Assembly: GCA_012270355.1 (NCBI GenBank)
Contig: JAAXIL010000071.1
Location: 1-8,309 of the forward strand
Reading direction: 5' to 3'
Length of the DNA: 8,309 bases
Origin: Psychrobacter sp.
Lineage (GTDB): Bacteria > Pseudomonadota > Gammaproteobacteria > Pseudomonadales > Moraxellaceae
Part shown: positions 1 through 5,761 of the stretch, piece by piece
Layout: the number at the start of each line of letters is the position of its first letter
Position numbering within the stretch: the first letter of the stretch is position 1
Translations under genes and position numbers: made by a program
Notes under the pieces: model-generated
The model's input: the letters and a program-made list of their open reading frames with translations, nothing else
Database searches by the model: none
What the model was told of the DNA's origin: nothing

Positions 1-496
1 GTGTCACAAAGGTGTCATCAACGTGTAGGCTCTTGCTGGCAGGGTGATAGGCAAGCAATGAACTGGCATGAATATGCTCATTGGGATGAATGTAATGGAT
101 GCCACGAGGCAATGAGAACTCAAGCTCAGGGTAACGGCTGGTTACCGCCTCGCTTTCGACATAATCACTTTCCCAATTCACGCTCGGTATTTTTTTATGA
201 TGACGCTCACTGCCATAAAATTTAGCGTTGGGAAAGTCTGATGCCATTTCTTCACAGAAGACGGTATGGAATGGATGCAAATTGAGCACGGCTTCCACGT
301 CTTGCCCGTTATTGGTGAGTGCCATCACCTCGGCACGCACATCGTCTTTAAGGCAATAGCTGTCTAAAAATATGAACTTGCCAGACGCCAGTTGAACCAG
401 CGAACATTGTGTGCCAATGTCCACCAGCCCACCAATTTTGAATGTGCCTTGAATGTTCCAAAAGCCGTTGCCTAAATCGTGTATTTGGTCAGCCAT
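1..496 (-). CDS. Metallo-beta-lactamase-fold-like protein, 3' end outside window (partial)
   Basis: The reverse strand reads open from an ATG at 496 to the window edge, giving about 165 residues starting MADQIHDLGNGFWNIQG. The layout resembles the metallo-beta-lactamase fold: an N-terminal beta-rich part (residues 10-46, ending FIFLDSY), then VLNLHPFHT (70-78) where family enzymes carry HxHxDH, then PNAKFYGSERHH (89-100), and later HYIHPNEHIHASSLLAYHP followed by HVDDTF (158-163), matching the usual H-x(n)-GD region. Only some metal ligands are kept (His74, His77, Asp160/161), so hydrolase activity is doubtful. The start is supported by AGGA placed about six bases upstream on the minus strand. 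It begins 42 bp after the sohB stop with no terminator between, so co-transcription with sohB is likely. Substrate and role are unknown. The reading frame is certain; the fold assignment is inference from motif order. Confidence 0.7.
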   Translation of the reverse strand, partial: MADQIHDLGNGFWNIQGTFKIGGLVDIGTQCSLVQLASGKFIFLDSYCLKDDVRAEVMALTNNGQDVEAVLNLHPFHTVFCEEMASDFPNAKFYGSERHHKKIPSVNWESDYVESEAVTSRYPELEFSLPRGIHYIHPNEHIHASSLLAYHPASKSLHVDDTFVT

Positions 497-538
497 GATA
501 TGTCCTATTTTTAGATTAATAAAGAATCGACCACTTAA

Positions 539-1549
539 TTAACGCATCAACCGTCCATTTTGATTCAATCTCGCCATTGCCTCGGGTAGTTTGTCACCTG
601 CCACGTCGATGGCGGTTTGCATCACCGTTCGACTGACCAACCGAGTGGCAGTTTCAACGCCACCAGCAAAGCCCAACTTTTCTGCCAACGTCGGTTTTTG
701 GCGAGACCGAATAGCATACGCCTGATGGTTGTCCATTTGTTCAAGCAAATACGCGTCCGACGTTTTTAACTCATCCACCAATCCCAAATGCAACGCATCT
801 TCACCATACCAATGCTCGCCCGTCGCCACTTTGTCTAGCTCTAGTTTTGGACGATAGGTGTTCACAAAATGCTTAAACAAAGCGTGGGTTTGCTCAATTT
901 CTTCTTTATATTTGGCTCGGTCTTCATCGTCATTTTCGCCAAACATGGTGACCGTGCGTTTATAATCGCCAGCGGTGAACATTTCATAATCAATGTTGTG
1001 ATTTTTGAGCCACTTATGGAAATTGGGCAGTTGTGATACCACACCAATCGACCCGACTACTGCAAACGGGGCGGCATAAATTTTATCAGCCACACACGCC
1101 ATCATATAGCCACCGCTGGCAGCGACCTTGTCCACACAAACCGTTAGGGTTAAGCCAGCGTCCTTAAGGCGAGCCAACTGAGCTGCCGCCAGCCCATAAC
1201 CATGCACCAAACCACCAGGCGACTCTAAACGAAGCACTACCTCATCACCTTTGTTGGCAGTGCTAATCAAGGTGCTGATTTCTTCACGCAAATGCTCCAC
1301 CCCTGTGGCTTTGAGGTCACCATCAAAATCAAGCACAAAGATGCGTTTTTTACCGTCTTTATTTTTTGCTTTCTTTTTGCGTTTGTCTTTTACCGCTTGT
1401 TTGGCTTTTTTTGCAAGGCTTTTTTTAAGCTGCTTAAACGCTGCCTTGTCGTGCGTGGCTTCGAGCAAATCCTCGCGGCGGGATTTTTGTGCCTCATTTA
1501 GATGGGTGACTTTGAGTTCTACAGGATTTTTGCTGGGATGAAAAAGCAT
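539..1549 (-). CDS. sohB: SohB-type S49 family serine peptidase
   Basis: The 336-aa product matches the SohB branch of the S49 (SppA/protease IV) family, which cleaves peptides or membrane-associated substrates with a Ser-Lys dyad. Visible landmarks are VVLRLESPGGLVHGYG (104-119), the nucleophile motif VAASGGYMMACVADKI with Ser145, GSIGVV (166-171), and AGDYKRT with the general-base Lys197. The Ser-Lys spacing of 52 residues equals that of E. coli SohB as I recall it. TGEHWYGEDAL (243-253) is also typical. Residues 35-68 are extremely Lys-rich and probably helical. Unusually, there is no N-terminal membrane segment: the protein starts just before the ELKVTHL motif (11-17), whereas E. coli SohB has about 30 extra residues with a transmembrane helix. 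A TAG at 1568-1570, six codons upstream in frame, excludes a simple extension, and AGGAATA upstream supports this ATG. The efp terminator upstream implies that sohB has its own promoter in 1550-1660, though I cannot point to a strong one. Confidence 0.93.
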   Translation of the reverse strand: MLFHPSKNPVELKVTHLNEAQKSRREDLLEATHDKAAFKQLKKSLAKKAKQAVKDKRKKKAKNKDGKKRIFVLDFDGDLKATGVEHLREEISTLISTANKGDEVVLRLESPGGLVHGYGLAAAQLARLKDAGLTLTVCVDKVAASGGYMMACVADKIYAAPFAVVGSIGVVSQLPNFHKWLKNHNIDYEMFTAGDYKRTVTMFGENDDEDRAKYKEEIEQTHALFKHFVNTYRPKLELDKVATGEHWYGEDALHLGLVDELKTSDAYLLEQMDNHQAYAIRSRQKPTLAEKLGFAGGVETATRLVSRTVMQTAIDVAGDKLPEAMARLNQNGRLMR

Positions 1550-1664
1550 GGGTATTCCTAAATATTCCTAGTTTAATAGTCTCGAAATTGATTATGGTAA
1601 GTATTGAAGATAAGTGATGATATGTGGGATGTGAGGAGGAATTTCAAGATTTTATGAATTGATT

Positions 1665-1698
1665 AAAAAAACCGCTTACTATTTGAATAAGCGGTTTT
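1665..1698 (-). terminator. Intrinsic terminator of efp
   Basis: A perfect 11-bp stem is formed by AAAACCGCTTA (1668-1678) and TAAGCGGTTTT (1688-1698) around a 9-nt loop. Read on the minus strand, the stem ends in a run of seven T, the form expected of a Rho-independent terminator for transcription leaving efp, whose stop codon lies 43 bp upstream. On the plus strand the T run is only four, so it is primarily a minus-strand terminator. A smaller hairpin (AAGCG/CGCTT, 1724-1736) lies between it and the efp stop. Confidence 0.85.
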
Positions 1699-1741
1699 AA
1701 TCACAAACTCAGGTTTTTATGGAAAGCGAAACGCTTAAACC

Positions 1742-2314
1742 CTAACTGACTCGAGTTTGATAATCGCCCGTGCGGGTATCCACTCGTACCACTTCATTTT
1801 GCTGAACAAATAACGGCACACGCACCACCGCACCCGTCTCTAACGTGGCAGGTTTGTTACCCCCGCTAGACGTATCGCCTTTTAGCCCTGGGTCAGTCTC
1901 GGTGATTTCTAGCTCGACAAAGTTTGGCGGTGTTACCGATAATGGCACGCCATTGAACAACGTAATGGTACAAAGGGCGTTACTGTTTTCTTTCAGCCAT
2001 TGTTTGGCATCCGCCATCGCATTTTCGTCCGCCTGAATTTGCTCAAAGGTCTCTGGGTGCATAAAGTGCCAAAACTCGCCATCGTTATACAGATAGTTCA
2101 TCTCGGTATCCATCACGTCCGCCCCTTCTAAGCTATCACCAGACTTAAAGGTTTGCTCCAACACTTTGCCCGTGCGAAGATTACGCAATTTAACCCGGTT
2201 AAACGCTTGTCCTTTCCCTGGTTTGACAAATTCGTTGTCGATAATGGCACAAGGATGCCCGTCGAGCATCACTTTTAAGCCCGATTTAAATTCGTTGGTT
2301 GAATAATTTGCCAT
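1742..2314 (-). CDS. efp: Elongation factor P (EF-P)
   Basis: The 190-aa product is full-length EF-P (E. coli 188 aa), the tRNA-shaped factor that binds between the ribosomal P and E sites and relieves stalling at consecutive prolines. The N-terminal KOW-like domain (about 1-64) carries the loop [16 protein letters not shown]. Its tip, Lys34, is the residue beta-lysylated by EpmA with beta-lysine made by EpmB; the KPGKGQA loop is the form used in that pathway, unlike the Arg loop of rhamnosylated EF-P. Two OB-type domains follow (about 66-128 and 130-187), including the conserved [18 protein letters not shown] and the C-terminal [10 protein letters not shown]. The start is supported by TAGGAG (2321-2326) six bases upstream on the minus strand. 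The gene is divergent from epmB, encoding its modification enzyme, and is followed by a strong terminator, so it is probably monocistronic. Its promoter must lie in or at the edge of the inverted-repeat element that begins 28 bp upstream. Confidence 0.97.
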   Translation of the reverse strand: MANYSTNEFKSGLKVMLDGHPCAIIDNEFVKPGKGQAFNRVKLRNLRTGKVLEQTFKSGDSLEGADVMDTEMNYLYNDGEFWHFMHPETFEQIQADENAMADAKQWLKENSNALCTITLFNGVPLSVTPPNFVELEITETDPGLKGDTSSGGNKPATLETGAVVRVPLFVQQNEVVRVDTRTGDYQTRVS

Positions 2315-2342
2315 TGTTTGCTCCTAAAAATATGTGGTTTTG

Positions 2343-2363
2343 TTAGGGTCTGTTTAGAATTCA
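2343..2363 (+). repeat. Left terminal inverted repeat of the MITE-like element
   Basis: This 21-bp arm reads TTAGGGTCTG then TTTAGAATTCA and is the exact reverse complement of 2609-2629. It ends 28 bp from the efp start codon. Confidence 0.85.
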
Positions 2364-2374
2364 ACCATAGCTCT

Positions 2375-2475
2375 GACAGAGACTATTTTTTAGACGATAC
2401 AAGGCGGTGCTTGTCTAATTTAGTCATTCTAAATGGATAAGCACCAACACAGTCGCGTCAAAAAATAATACTGTC
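2375..2475. repeat. Internal imperfect stem-loop 1 of the element
   Basis: Left arm GACAG..TATTTTTT.GACG..GGTGCTT..TTTAG pairs with the right arm ending AAAAAATAATACTGTC; blocks of 5-8 matching bases are interrupted by small bulges over about 48 bp per arm around a short apical loop near 2424-2427. The block order is conserved on both arms, so this is not a chance short palindrome. Confidence 0.65.
2389..2417 (-). promoter_or_regulatory. Candidate outward promoter toward efp inside the element
   Basis: On the minus strand TAGACA (-35, 5/6 match; plus coordinates 2412-2417) is separated by 17 bp from TCTAAA (-10, 4/6; 2389-2394). Transcription from it would give an efp leader of about 65-70 nt containing the left terminal repeat and the TAGGAG ribosome site. 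It is a consensus match only; other weak candidates exist nearby. Confidence 0.35.
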
Positions 2476-2496
2476 CCCTGTTTTTAAGGGTCTGGA

Positions 2497-2596
2497 GCTG
2501 ATGCTAAAATTGCCCTACTCGTTGCGAAAATAGCCGTCAAGGCAATAAGCATTGCCAACGATTTTCGCTTAGATTAGAACAATTTTAGCTATCAGC
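2497..2596. repeat. Internal imperfect stem-loop 2 of the element
   Basis: GCTGATGCTAAAATTG (2497-2512) pairs with CAATTTTAGCTATCAGC (2580-2596) with a single bulged T at 2590. Nested inside, GCGAAAAT (from about 2524) pairs with ATTTTCGC (to about 2568), and GGCAAT with ATTGCC around a tiny loop near 2548. Confidence 0.65.
2552..2580 (+). promoter_or_regulatory. Candidate outward promoter toward epmB inside the element
   Basis: TTGCCA (2552-2557, 5/6 to the -35 consensus) is followed after 17 bp by TAGAAC (2575-2580, 4/6 to the -10 consensus). It points toward epmB and would produce a leader of about 80 nt carrying the right terminal repeat but no Shine-Dalgarno. It competes with the TATAAT at 2652 as the explanation for epmB expression. 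Confidence 0.3.
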
Positions 2597-2608
2597 AGAG
2601 CCTATCTG

Positions 2609-2629
2609 TGAATTCTAAACAGACCCTAA
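2609..2629 (-). repeat. Right terminal inverted repeat of the MITE-like element
   Basis: This 21-bp arm reads TGAATTCTAA then ACAGACCCTAA and is the exact reverse complement of 2343-2363. It ends 36 bp before the epmB start codon. Confidence 0.85.
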
Positions 2630-2651
2630 TAGTTTCGCCGATAAAAGTCGC

Positions 2652-2657
2652 TATAAT
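2652..2657 (+). promoter_or_regulatory. Perfect -10 box directly before epmB
   Basis: TATAAT is a 6/6 match to the sigma-70 -10 element and ends 8 bp before the epmB ATG, so initiation at the usual distance would fall at or within a base or two of the A of ATG. No good -35 box is present 16-18 bp upstream; that position straddles the right end of the inverted-repeat element (AATAGTT). Confidence 0.45.
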
Positions 2658-2665
2658 AACCCGCT

Positions 2666-3790
2666 ATGATAAACGATTTAATCCCACAACAAAACTGCCA
2701 AGTTAAGCGAATACCTGTCTTTGCTCACACCAGCTTTGCTCAAACGAATGATTTGCATACCGATAATGTCCAGACTGCCAATGTCCAAACCCCACCAAAT
2801 GATGCGAATCAACAAGACTTGCAATCGCAAATCAATACTGACATTACAGATTTAGATGAATTGCTTGATCTATTAGATTTTGAACATTTGCGATCTGGTT
2901 TATATGTTCCCTCTCATTTTCGCTTAAAAGTTCCGAGAGGGTTTGTTGCTAAGATGCAGGTTGGCAATGCCGATGATCCACTGCTGAAGCAAATTTTGCC
3001 CGATGCCAAAGAGCAACAACATGTGACAGGGTTTGTCATGGACCCACTCGATGAAATCAATCAAAACCCAAACAAAGGACTATTGCACAAATACAAATCG
3101 AGGGTGCTACTTACCTTGACGGGGGCGTGTGCGGTGCATTGTCGCTACTGTTTTCGTCAACATTTTGATTATAACGCCAATTTGCCAACCTCAAAGGAGA
3201 TGCAAGCCATCACCGATTATATTTCGGCTCATCCTGAGATTAACGAGGTGATATTTAGTGGCGGTGACCCTTTGAGTCTCAATAACAGGCGATTGTTTGC
3301 ATGGTTCGATGCCATCGAATCTTTGCCACAAATTCGCACCATTCGTCTGCATACACGTTTGCCTATCGTCATTCCCGAGCGGTTAGATGACCAGTTAGTA
3401 GCACGACTTGCCAGCAGTCGTTGTCATATCGTCATGGTGGTTCATGTTAACCATGCCAACGAAATTGACGCTCATACCGCTCATTATTTGCGGTTGCTCA
3501 AACAACATGGGATTACCGCTCTAAATCAAACGGTATTCTTAAAAGAGGTAAACGATGATGCCGATACGTTAAGTCAGTTAAGTTGGCAATTGTTTGAGGC
3601 AGACATCACGCCCTATTATCTGCACCTGCTCGATAAAGTCGCAGGTTCAGCACATTTTTTTGTCGATGAACGTTCGGCTGTGGCGACTTACTGGCAATTA
3701 TTAGAAGACCTGCCCGGCTATTTGGTACCAAAACTGGTTCAGGAAATAGCGGGCAAACCCTTTAAGACGCCTGTAAATATTCATCGGTAA
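2666..3790 (+). CDS. epmB: EF-P (R)-beta-lysine synthase EpmB (lysine 2,3-aminomutase family)
   Basis: The 374-aa protein is a radical-SAM, PLP-dependent lysine 2,3-aminomutase of the EpmB (YjeK) type. It converts (S)-alpha-lysine to (R)-beta-lysine, which EpmA attaches to Lys34 of EF-P. The 4Fe-4S motif CxxxCxxC is Cys155, Cys159, Cys162 (ACAVHCRYCFRQHF). Further landmarks are NEVIFSGGDPL (193-203), HTRLPIVIPERL (229-240), HVNHANE (260-266) and TPYYLHLLDKVAGSAHF (315-331). PLP-binding Lys367 lies in KPFKTPV, the last eight residues, as in E. coli EpmB. Compared with E. coli (342 aa) it has about 35 extra N-terminal residues, rich in Gln, Asn and Thr (about 22-58). The ATG at 2666 is the first possible start because TAA stands at 2657-2659 in frame; no Shine-Dalgarno precedes it, and TATAAT at 2652 suggests leaderless translation. 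The divergent efp partner supports the assignment. No terminator is seen after the stop. Confidence 0.95.
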   Translation: MINDLIPQQNCQVKRIPVFAHTSFAQTNDLHTDNVQTANVQTPPNDANQQDLQSQINTDITDLDELLDLLDFEHLRSGLYVPSHFRLKVPRGFVAKMQVGNADDPLLKQILPDAKEQQHVTGFVMDPLDEINQNPNKGLLHKYKSRVLLTLTGACAVHCRYCFRQHFDYNANLPTSKEMQAITDYISAHPEINEVIFSGGDPLSLNNRRLFAWFDAIESLPQIRTIRLHTRLPIVIPERLDDQLVARLASSRCHIVMVVHVNHANEIDAHTAHYLRLLKQHGITALNQTVFLKEVNDDADTLSQLSWQLFEADITPYYLHLLDKVAGSAHFFVDERSAVATYWQLLEDLPGYLVPKLVQEIAGKPFKTPVNIHR

Positions 3791-3859
3791 TCAAAACCTC
3801 GTCAAACATGGTGATAAAAAAGCGAAGTATGTTATATTCATAATCAATGAAAACAACAC

Positions 3860-3883
3860 AACAATTGTTATCAAACACAATTG
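3860..3883. repeat. Small inverted repeat upstream of the PilZ-domain gene
   Basis: AACAATTGTT (3860-3869) is a 10-bp palindrome, and its CAATTGT half is repeated inverted as ACAATTG (3877-3883). It lies 63-86 bp before the start codon in a 155-bp intergenic region that must hold the promoter; a possible -10, TATATT, is at 3833-3838 without a convincing -35. Operator function is speculative because CAATTG also occurs inside coding sequence here. Confidence 0.2.
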
Positions 3884-3945
3884 CTTAATCGGCATTTAGT
3901 CACAATTTATTAGCTTATCGCCCCCTACGCAAAAAAGGATTTGTC

Positions 3946-5661
3946 ATGCTCAACTTTGCGACGTTTGAAACTTATCTAAATGCTGATATTACTTTGCGTC
4001 CAATCACAACAGGGTTGATTGCCGACCCAAAACCAGATTTGCGGCAATGGGCAGCAAATTTAAGTATGCAAAGCGAAAGTGAACAATATACGGCGTTAGA
4101 GAAACTACTTAGTGAGTTGGTTGTCGCCCAGATGTCAGACTCGGCAAGGCTATCGTGGTTACAACACATTTTGCCTTCGGTTAAGCGTCTGATAGGTCAG
4201 TTGCATCAACACTATATCTATGAGCTCTCAGCATTGACTAAAATGCAATTGCGTCAAGTCGATCAAGTCAAATCGCTTGAGTATATGTTGGCTTTGATTT
4301 ATGAAGGCATCATACGCAGACAATTAAAATCAGAGCCGAAATTATCTACCAGTCCACTGGCAAAACTGCGTTTAAGGCAACATTCAAACGTTAATCAAGA
4401 GCTATTTATTGCTTTGGCAGGTGGACTCATGGTCTATCTTAATTTATTAATGGAAGACTCGCTGTGCTATAAGCGTCCGCCTCTTGTATATTGGCAAAAA
4501 CTAAATGAGTACTATCGCCAAGCTCTTAGTTTAAGATGTCAAAAAGAACCATTGCCAAAGTTTTTTACTGAGATTGACACTCAAATGACGCTGAAGGACA
4601 TATTTTGCGAAGCCAGTTTACATAGTTTACTGAGCTTATCCTCATATCGCCGTCAAGATATCATTGGCGTGCATAAGCTGTTGCCTGTTTGGGCACAACA
4701 AATCACACTGACCCATGAGCCGAAACCCGAACACCGTTTGTTCATCGATTTAGACAGCAATAGACCACCCCAACACCTTACGCCCCACACTGAAATCAAT
4801 CCATTCGAAGAGGATAAAAACTGCGTATTTTTAGACCTAAAGAACTTTGAGCATTATTTAGACAACATCACCAATCAATACCAAAAAAATGCTAAAACAA
4901 GTCATCAGTTGCGACTGGCAAAAATGGCTTGGCACACATTGACCATTCAAACGGGACGCCGTGAAGAGCGGCATGTTTGTTATGACCGTGCAACTGTGGT
5001 CAGTGGCTTTAATCTGATTCATTTTTATATGGCTGGCAAAAAATCGTTGTCATCTGTGATTAATGCCAACAAAATTGAGGTAAATTATTTACCAAATTAT
5101 GACACCAACCCTAAGTCTGGATATTCCAAACAAAACCTTGCGGTTCAAATCATGGACACCAGCACCAGTGGATGTCGTTTTCGTTGGCAGAATGCAACAG
5201 GTTCCGATTCAGGCCAAGTAGACAGAACCGTGCAAAGTGACGACAATACACCACACCAATTGCAGGTACTGTCCTTGTTTGCCATGCAGCCTCACGCTCA
5301 GGACAATGCAGATAACAGCGTGCGTTTGGACGGAGATTGGCAAATTGGGCTGATTCGTTGGGTCGAAAGTCGCGATAATATTTTCGAGGCAGGCGGACGC
5401 ATCATTGGATTTTCTGCGACCGCTTGTGGCGTACGTCTAGAAACCAAAGACAACCGCTCACAAGCATTTGTTCCTGCACTTTTACTGAGCGGAAGTGATA
5501 AACTTGGCTCTAAAACCACGCTACTGCTACCAAAATTCCATTTTCGTATGGGTGATAAAATTGTCTTGCGGATCGGCACCAAACAAACGTTATTAAAGCT
5601 CAGTCATGTACTGATTAACTCTGATGACTTTGAACAATACGCCATCTTAAAGTTACAATAA
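3946..5661 (+). CDS. Large PilZ-motif protein, putative cyclic di-GMP receptor next to fimX
   Basis: I do not recognise a named family for this 571-aa protein, but its C-terminal half carries both sequence hallmarks of a cyclic di-GMP-binding PilZ domain: RREER (Arg338 and Arg342, RxxxR) and DTSTSG (Asp404, Ser406, Gly409, DxSxxG). They are about 60 residues apart, wider than in a minimal PilZ domain, with GFNLIHFYMAG (354-364) between. A beta-rich tail follows (about 465-571), including GDWQIGLIRWVESRDNIFEAG and LLLPKFHFRMGDKIVLRIG. The first 320 residues are mostly helical with no signal peptide or clear membrane segment, so it is probably cytoplasmic. AAAAGGA about seven bases upstream supports the start. 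It lies 100 bp before the FimX-like gene on the same strand, suggesting a joint role in cyclic di-GMP signalling, possibly for type IV pili. Ligand binding and partner are inference. Confidence 0.7.
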   Translation: MLNFATFETYLNADITLRPITTGLIADPKPDLRQWAANLSMQSESEQYTALEKLLSELVVAQMSDSARLSWLQHILPSVKRLIGQLHQHYIYELSALTKMQLRQVDQVKSLEYMLALIYEGIIRRQLKSEPKLSTSPLAKLRLRQHSNVNQELFIALAGGLMVYLNLLMEDSLCYKRPPLVYWQKLNEYYRQALSLRCQKEPLPKFFTEIDTQMTLKDIFCEASLHSLLSLSSYRRQDIIGVHKLLPVWAQQITLTHEPKPEHRLFIDLDSNRPPQHLTPHTEINPFEEDKNCVFLDLKNFEHYLDNITNQYQKNAKTSHQLRLAKMAWHTLTIQTGRREERHVCYDRATVVSGFNLIHFYMAGKKSLSSVINANKIEVNYLPNYDTNPKSGYSKQNLAVQIMDTSTSGCRFRWQNATGSDSGQVDRTVQSDDNTPHQLQVLSLFAMQPHAQDNADNSVRLDGDWQIGLIRWVESRDNIFEAGGRIIGFSATACGVRLETKDNRSQAFVPALLLSGSDKLGSKTTLLLPKFHFRMGDKIVLRIGTKQTLLKLSHVLINSDDFEQYAILKLQ

Positions 5662-5694
5662 CTCAAGGTTTCAATAAAAACTTTTTAATTATGC

Positions 5695-5710
5695 TGGCAC
5701 AATAGTTTCT
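5695..5710 (+). promoter_or_regulatory. Sigma-54-like promoter remnant upstream of the FimX-like gene
   Basis: TGGCAC (5695-5700) followed after five bases by TTTCT (5706-5710) matches the -24/-12 layout TGGCAC-N5-TTGCW except that the crucial G of the -12 GC is T. The spacing to the start codon (about 50 bp) would be suitable. The mismatch makes function doubtful. Confidence 0.15.
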
Positions 5711-5721
5711 AACGCCAGTCG

Positions 5722-5745
5722 TTGTCAATTGTCACTATTTGACAA
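5722..5745. repeat. TTGTCAA/TTGACAA inverted repeat before the FimX-like gene
   Basis: TTGTCAA (5722-5728) and its reverse complement TTGACAA (5739-5745) are separated by 10 bp, and TTGTCA is repeated directly at 5729-5734. It lies 16 bp before the FimX-like start, overlapping the leader, and could be an operator or a weak hairpin. It lacks a GC-rich stem and T run, so it is not an intrinsic terminator. Confidence 0.3.
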
Positions 5746-5761
5746 TCATTAAAGGATTATT

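Larger units (their letters stand above)
2343..2629. mobile_element. MITE-like non-autonomous element with 21-bp terminal inverted repeats
   Basis: A 287-bp non-coding segment is bounded by perfect 21-bp inverted repeats (2343-2363 and 2609-2629; outer core GGGTCTGTTTAGAATTCA). The pairing continues imperfectly inward to CTCTG (2371-2375) against CAGAG (2596-2600). The GGGTCTG...CAGACCC core is flanked by TA on both sides, compatible with a TA target duplication as made by IS630/Tc1-mariner transposases, although TTA/TAA may simply belong to the repeat. Inside are two further imperfect stem-loops (2375-2475 and 2497-2596), so the strand could fold into a cloverleaf. An extra AGGGTCTG copy lies at 2487-2494. 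There is no open reading frame of note, so any movement would depend on a transposase elsewhere. It fills most of the 351-bp gap between efp and epmB. Calling it mobile is inference; a chromosomal repeat that never moved is the alternative. Confidence 0.65.

Noticed and set aside
1..225. Plus-strand open frame of 74 codons at the left edge
   Set aside because: It is the antisense shadow of the better-supported minus-strand MBL-like gene; its composition (Trp, His, Cys scattered) resembles no protein family.
1550..1660. sohB promoter candidates such as TTACCA-N16-TATTAA on the minus strand
   Set aside because: Both hexamers match only 4/6, and several equally weak alternatives exist in this AT-rich stretch.
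2343..2629. Riboswitch or small RNA gene instead of a mobile element
   Set aside because: The stem-loops are bounded by perfect terminal inverted repeats flanked by TA and the structure is symmetric about both ends, which fits a MITE-like element better; no known riboswitch core was recognised. A transcript from it cannot be excluded.
3862..5731. CAATTG palindromes upstream of both the PilZ-motif and FimX-like genes as a shared operator
   Set aside because: The same hexamer also occurs several times inside coding sequence here, so sharing it is not evidence of co-regulation.
5739..5744. Perfect TTGACA as a -35 box for the FimX-like gene
   Set aside because: The matching -10 position would fall on or beyond the start codon and shows no TATAAT-like sequence.
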